The translations under genes were made by a program, and so were the position numbers. Shown here piece by piece: positions 4,010 to 5,385 of a DNA stretch of 5,385 nucleotides. Origin of the DNA: Chthonomonas sp. UBA6659 (lineage in GTDB: Bacteria; Armatimonadota; Fimbriimonadia; Fimbriimonadales; Fimbriimonadaceae); assembly GCA_002455425.1 (NCBI GenBank), contig DKKT01000039.1:60563-65947 (forward strand). The letters are read 5' to 3'. How positions within the stretch are numbered: the stretch's first letter is position 1; the number at the start of each line of letters is the position of its first letter. The notes below the pieces were generated by a model. The model was not told the origin of the DNA. It worked only from the letters and a program-made list of their open reading frames with translations, and did no database searches.

Positions 4010-5385
4010 CTACGGCCGGCGTGGCGCGGCCGCCGATCGGGCCTTGGCGTCGCGGGCGATCTCCGGGTTCAGGCTCGTTCCGGCTTTCGCCATCGCCTCG
4101 CGCACATCCCGGGTGACGGCGATCTCGGGGGTCAGCCAGTGCTTCACCTGCCAATTCCACGCGAACAGGTCGCCGGCCTTCGCCGATTTCGCGAGTTCGT
4201 CCGCGACAAACCGCTCTTGGCGGACGAAGGTCAGCTCCGCGGTCGCCTCGCGGCTGAACGGGATGATCTGGGCCTCGTTGCCGGCTGCGACGAGAAGGTA
4301 GCGCCCGTCAGGTGAGAACGTGGCCGAACCGGCCCTGTCCGGCAGCGCCATTCGGAGGAGTTCACGACCCGTCTCGGCGTCCCAAAGCCGTGCGGTCTTG
4401 TCCCAACCGGCGGTGACCACCCGAGTTCCGTCGGGGGAGAACGCGGCGCTCGACACCCAGTCCGTGTGCCCCTTGAGGACGGCGATCCCGCGCCCGTCCT
4501 TCGCGTCCCAGACCCGGGCGGTTTTGTCCCAACTCGCGGTCACGATTTGGGTCCCGTCGGAGGAGAACGAGGCGGTCGACACCCCGTACGTGTGCTCCTT
4601 CAGGGCGGCTAGTTCACGCCCGTCGCGGACGTCCCAGACCCGGGCGGTGTCGTCGCCGCTCGCGGTTACGATCCGGGTCCCGTCAGGGGAGAACGCGGCG
4701 CTCAACACGATATTCGTGTGCCCCTTGAGGGCGGCGATCTCGCGTCCGTCCCGTGCGTCCCAGACCCGGGCGGTGCTCTCCCAGCTCGCAGTCAAGATGC
4801 GGGTGCCGTCGGGGGAGAACGCGGCGCTGCGAACCTCGTCCGTGTGCCCCTTGAGGATTGCAACCTCGCGCCCGTCCCGCGCCTCCCAGACCCGGGCGGT
4901 CTTGTCCTTGCTCGCGGTGACGATCCGGGTCCCGTCGGGGGAGAACGAAGCGCTTGTCACCATGTCCGTGTGCCCCCTGAGGGTGGCGATCTCGCGCCCG
5001 TCCCGGATGTCCCAAATCCGCGCGGTTTTGTCGTCGCTCGCGGTGACGATCCGGGTCCCGTCGGGGGAGAACGAAGCGCTTGTCACCATGTTCGCGTGCC
5101 CCTTGAGGGCGGCGATCTCGCGCCCGTCCCGGGCGTCCCAGACCCGGGCGGTGTCGTCAAAGCTCGCGGTGACGATCCGGGTTCCGTCGGGGGAGAACGA
5201 GGCGCTAAAGACTGGACTATTGGGCCCTTCGAGGACGGCGACTTCGCGGCCGTCCCGCGCGTCCCACACCCGGGCGGTGCTGTCCCGGCTCGAGGTGACG
5301 ATCCGGGTCCCGTCGGGGGAGAACGAGGCGCTCATGACCCCGTCCGTGTGCCCCCTGAGGGTGGCGACTTCGCGGCCGTCCCGCG
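4010..5385 (-). CDS. WD40 beta-propeller repeat protein, C-terminal part (5' end beyond window)
   Basis: The frame is open to the right edge. The residues before the internal Met at 5335 (RDGREVATLRGHTDGV) are the end of another WD repeat, so that Met is not the start and the gene is truncated by the window. The visible 457 or so residues contain the tail of one repeat, eight consecutive WD40 repeats and a degenerate ninth (from 4330, GSATFSPDGRYLLVAAG). They end in about 75 non-repeat residues (KAGDLFAWNWQVKHWL region) that I cannot assign. The repeat core is SASFSPDGTRIVTAS.D.TARVWD.RDGRE.A.LKGHT, with the WD at the end of strand c and GH in the d-a region. Propellers of this kind are protein-binding scaffolds. 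In bacteria they are often fused to kinase, caspase-like or STAND ATPase domains, and that part would lie outside the window. Nine or more blades implies more than one propeller. The TAG stop at 4010-4012 is convergent with ubiD. Confidence 0.9.
   Translation of the reverse strand, partial: RDGREVATLRGHTDGVMSASFSPDGTRIVTSSRDSTARVWDARDGREVAVLEGPNSPVFSASFSPDGTRIVTASFDDTARVWDARDGREIAALKGHANMVTSASFSPDGTRIVTASDDKTARIWDIRDGREIATLRGHTDMVTSASFSPDGTRIVTASKDKTARVWEARDGREVAILKGHTDEVRSAAFSPDGTRILTASWESTARVWDARDGREIAALKGHTNIVLSAAFSPDGTRIVTASGDDTARVWDVRDGRELAALKEHTYGVSTASFSSDGTQIVTASWDKTARVWDAKDGRGIAVLKGHTDWVSSAAFSPDGTRVVTAGWDKTARLWDAETGRELLRMALPDRAGSATFSPDGRYLLVAAGNEAQIIPFSREATAELTFVRQERFVADELAKSAKAGDLFAWNWQVKHWLTPEIAVTRDVREAMAKAGTSLNPEIARDAKARSAAAPRRP
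4331..5385 (-). repeat. 126-bp coding tandem repeats of the WD40 gene
   Basis: Seven units of exactly 42 codons run from 5335 down to 4454, at 5335-5210, 5209-5084, 5083-4958, 4957-4832, 4831-4706, 4705-4580 and 4579-4454. An eighth of 41 codons follows (4453-4331), and a partial unit reaches the right edge. Much of each unit is identical in synonymous positions too. For example, the plus-strand string CGATCCGGGTCCCGTCGGGG recurs at 126-bp spacing (at 4921, 5047 and 5299), with one-base variants at other units. Repeat 1 has GP instead of GH and repeat 6 has EH. Repeat 8 loses the GH region and is the most diverged full unit. This pattern indicates recent duplication or ongoing homogenisation. 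Confidence 0.92.

Noticed and set aside
4331..5385. Non-coding tandem repeat or CRISPR-like array at 126-bp spacing
   Set aside because: Periodicity is exactly 42 codons, the frame stays open, and the translation is a clear WD40 repeat.

Overview
The window is GC-rich bacterial chromosome, dense with long shadow reading frames. I see four complete protein-coding genes and one gene cut by the right edge. No rRNA, tRNA, CRISPR array or insertion sequence is recognisable. An FtsB/DivIC-type division protein, a secreted protein, a class I aldolase and a UbiD decarboxylase point to a chromosomal housekeeping locus rather than a plasmid or phage. The large, highly repetitive WD40 gene next door is typical of complex-lifestyle bacteria such as planctomycetes, armatimonads and cyanobacteria. 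The phylum cannot be settled from this sequence alone.

Layout. Bases 1-165 are non-coding. They hold two and a half copies of a 46-bp direct repeat, a perfect palindrome and a long-stem hairpin, followed by a likely promoter. From 195 a short plus-strand operon encodes an FtsB/DivIC-like septum protein (195-464). It overlaps by ATGA an unassigned exported protein (461-1150). That gene collides tail-to-tail, with a 14-bp overlap, with a minus-strand FbaB-type class I fructose-bisphosphate aldolase (2219-1137). A 198-bp divergent control region with inverted and direct repeats separates fbaB from a plus-strand UbiD-family prenyl-FMN decarboxylase (2418-3959). After a 50-bp convergent gap with a weak hairpin, the minus strand carries the C-terminal part of a WD40 beta-propeller protein (4010 to beyond 5385).

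How they fit together. The first two genes are probably co-transcribed and translationally coupled. The aldolase (glycolysis/gluconeogenesis) and UbiD (quinone or aromatic-acid decarboxylation, needing UbiX-made prenyl-FMN encoded elsewhere) are transcribed divergently and need not share a pathway. The WD40 gene is the least ordinary element. Its 42-residue repeats are almost identical in framework down to synonymous codons, while variation is concentrated at a few columns that map to the predicted ligand-binding face of the propeller. This resembles a homogenised, diversifying recognition surface. Its N-terminal effector or signalling domain, if any, lies outside the window.
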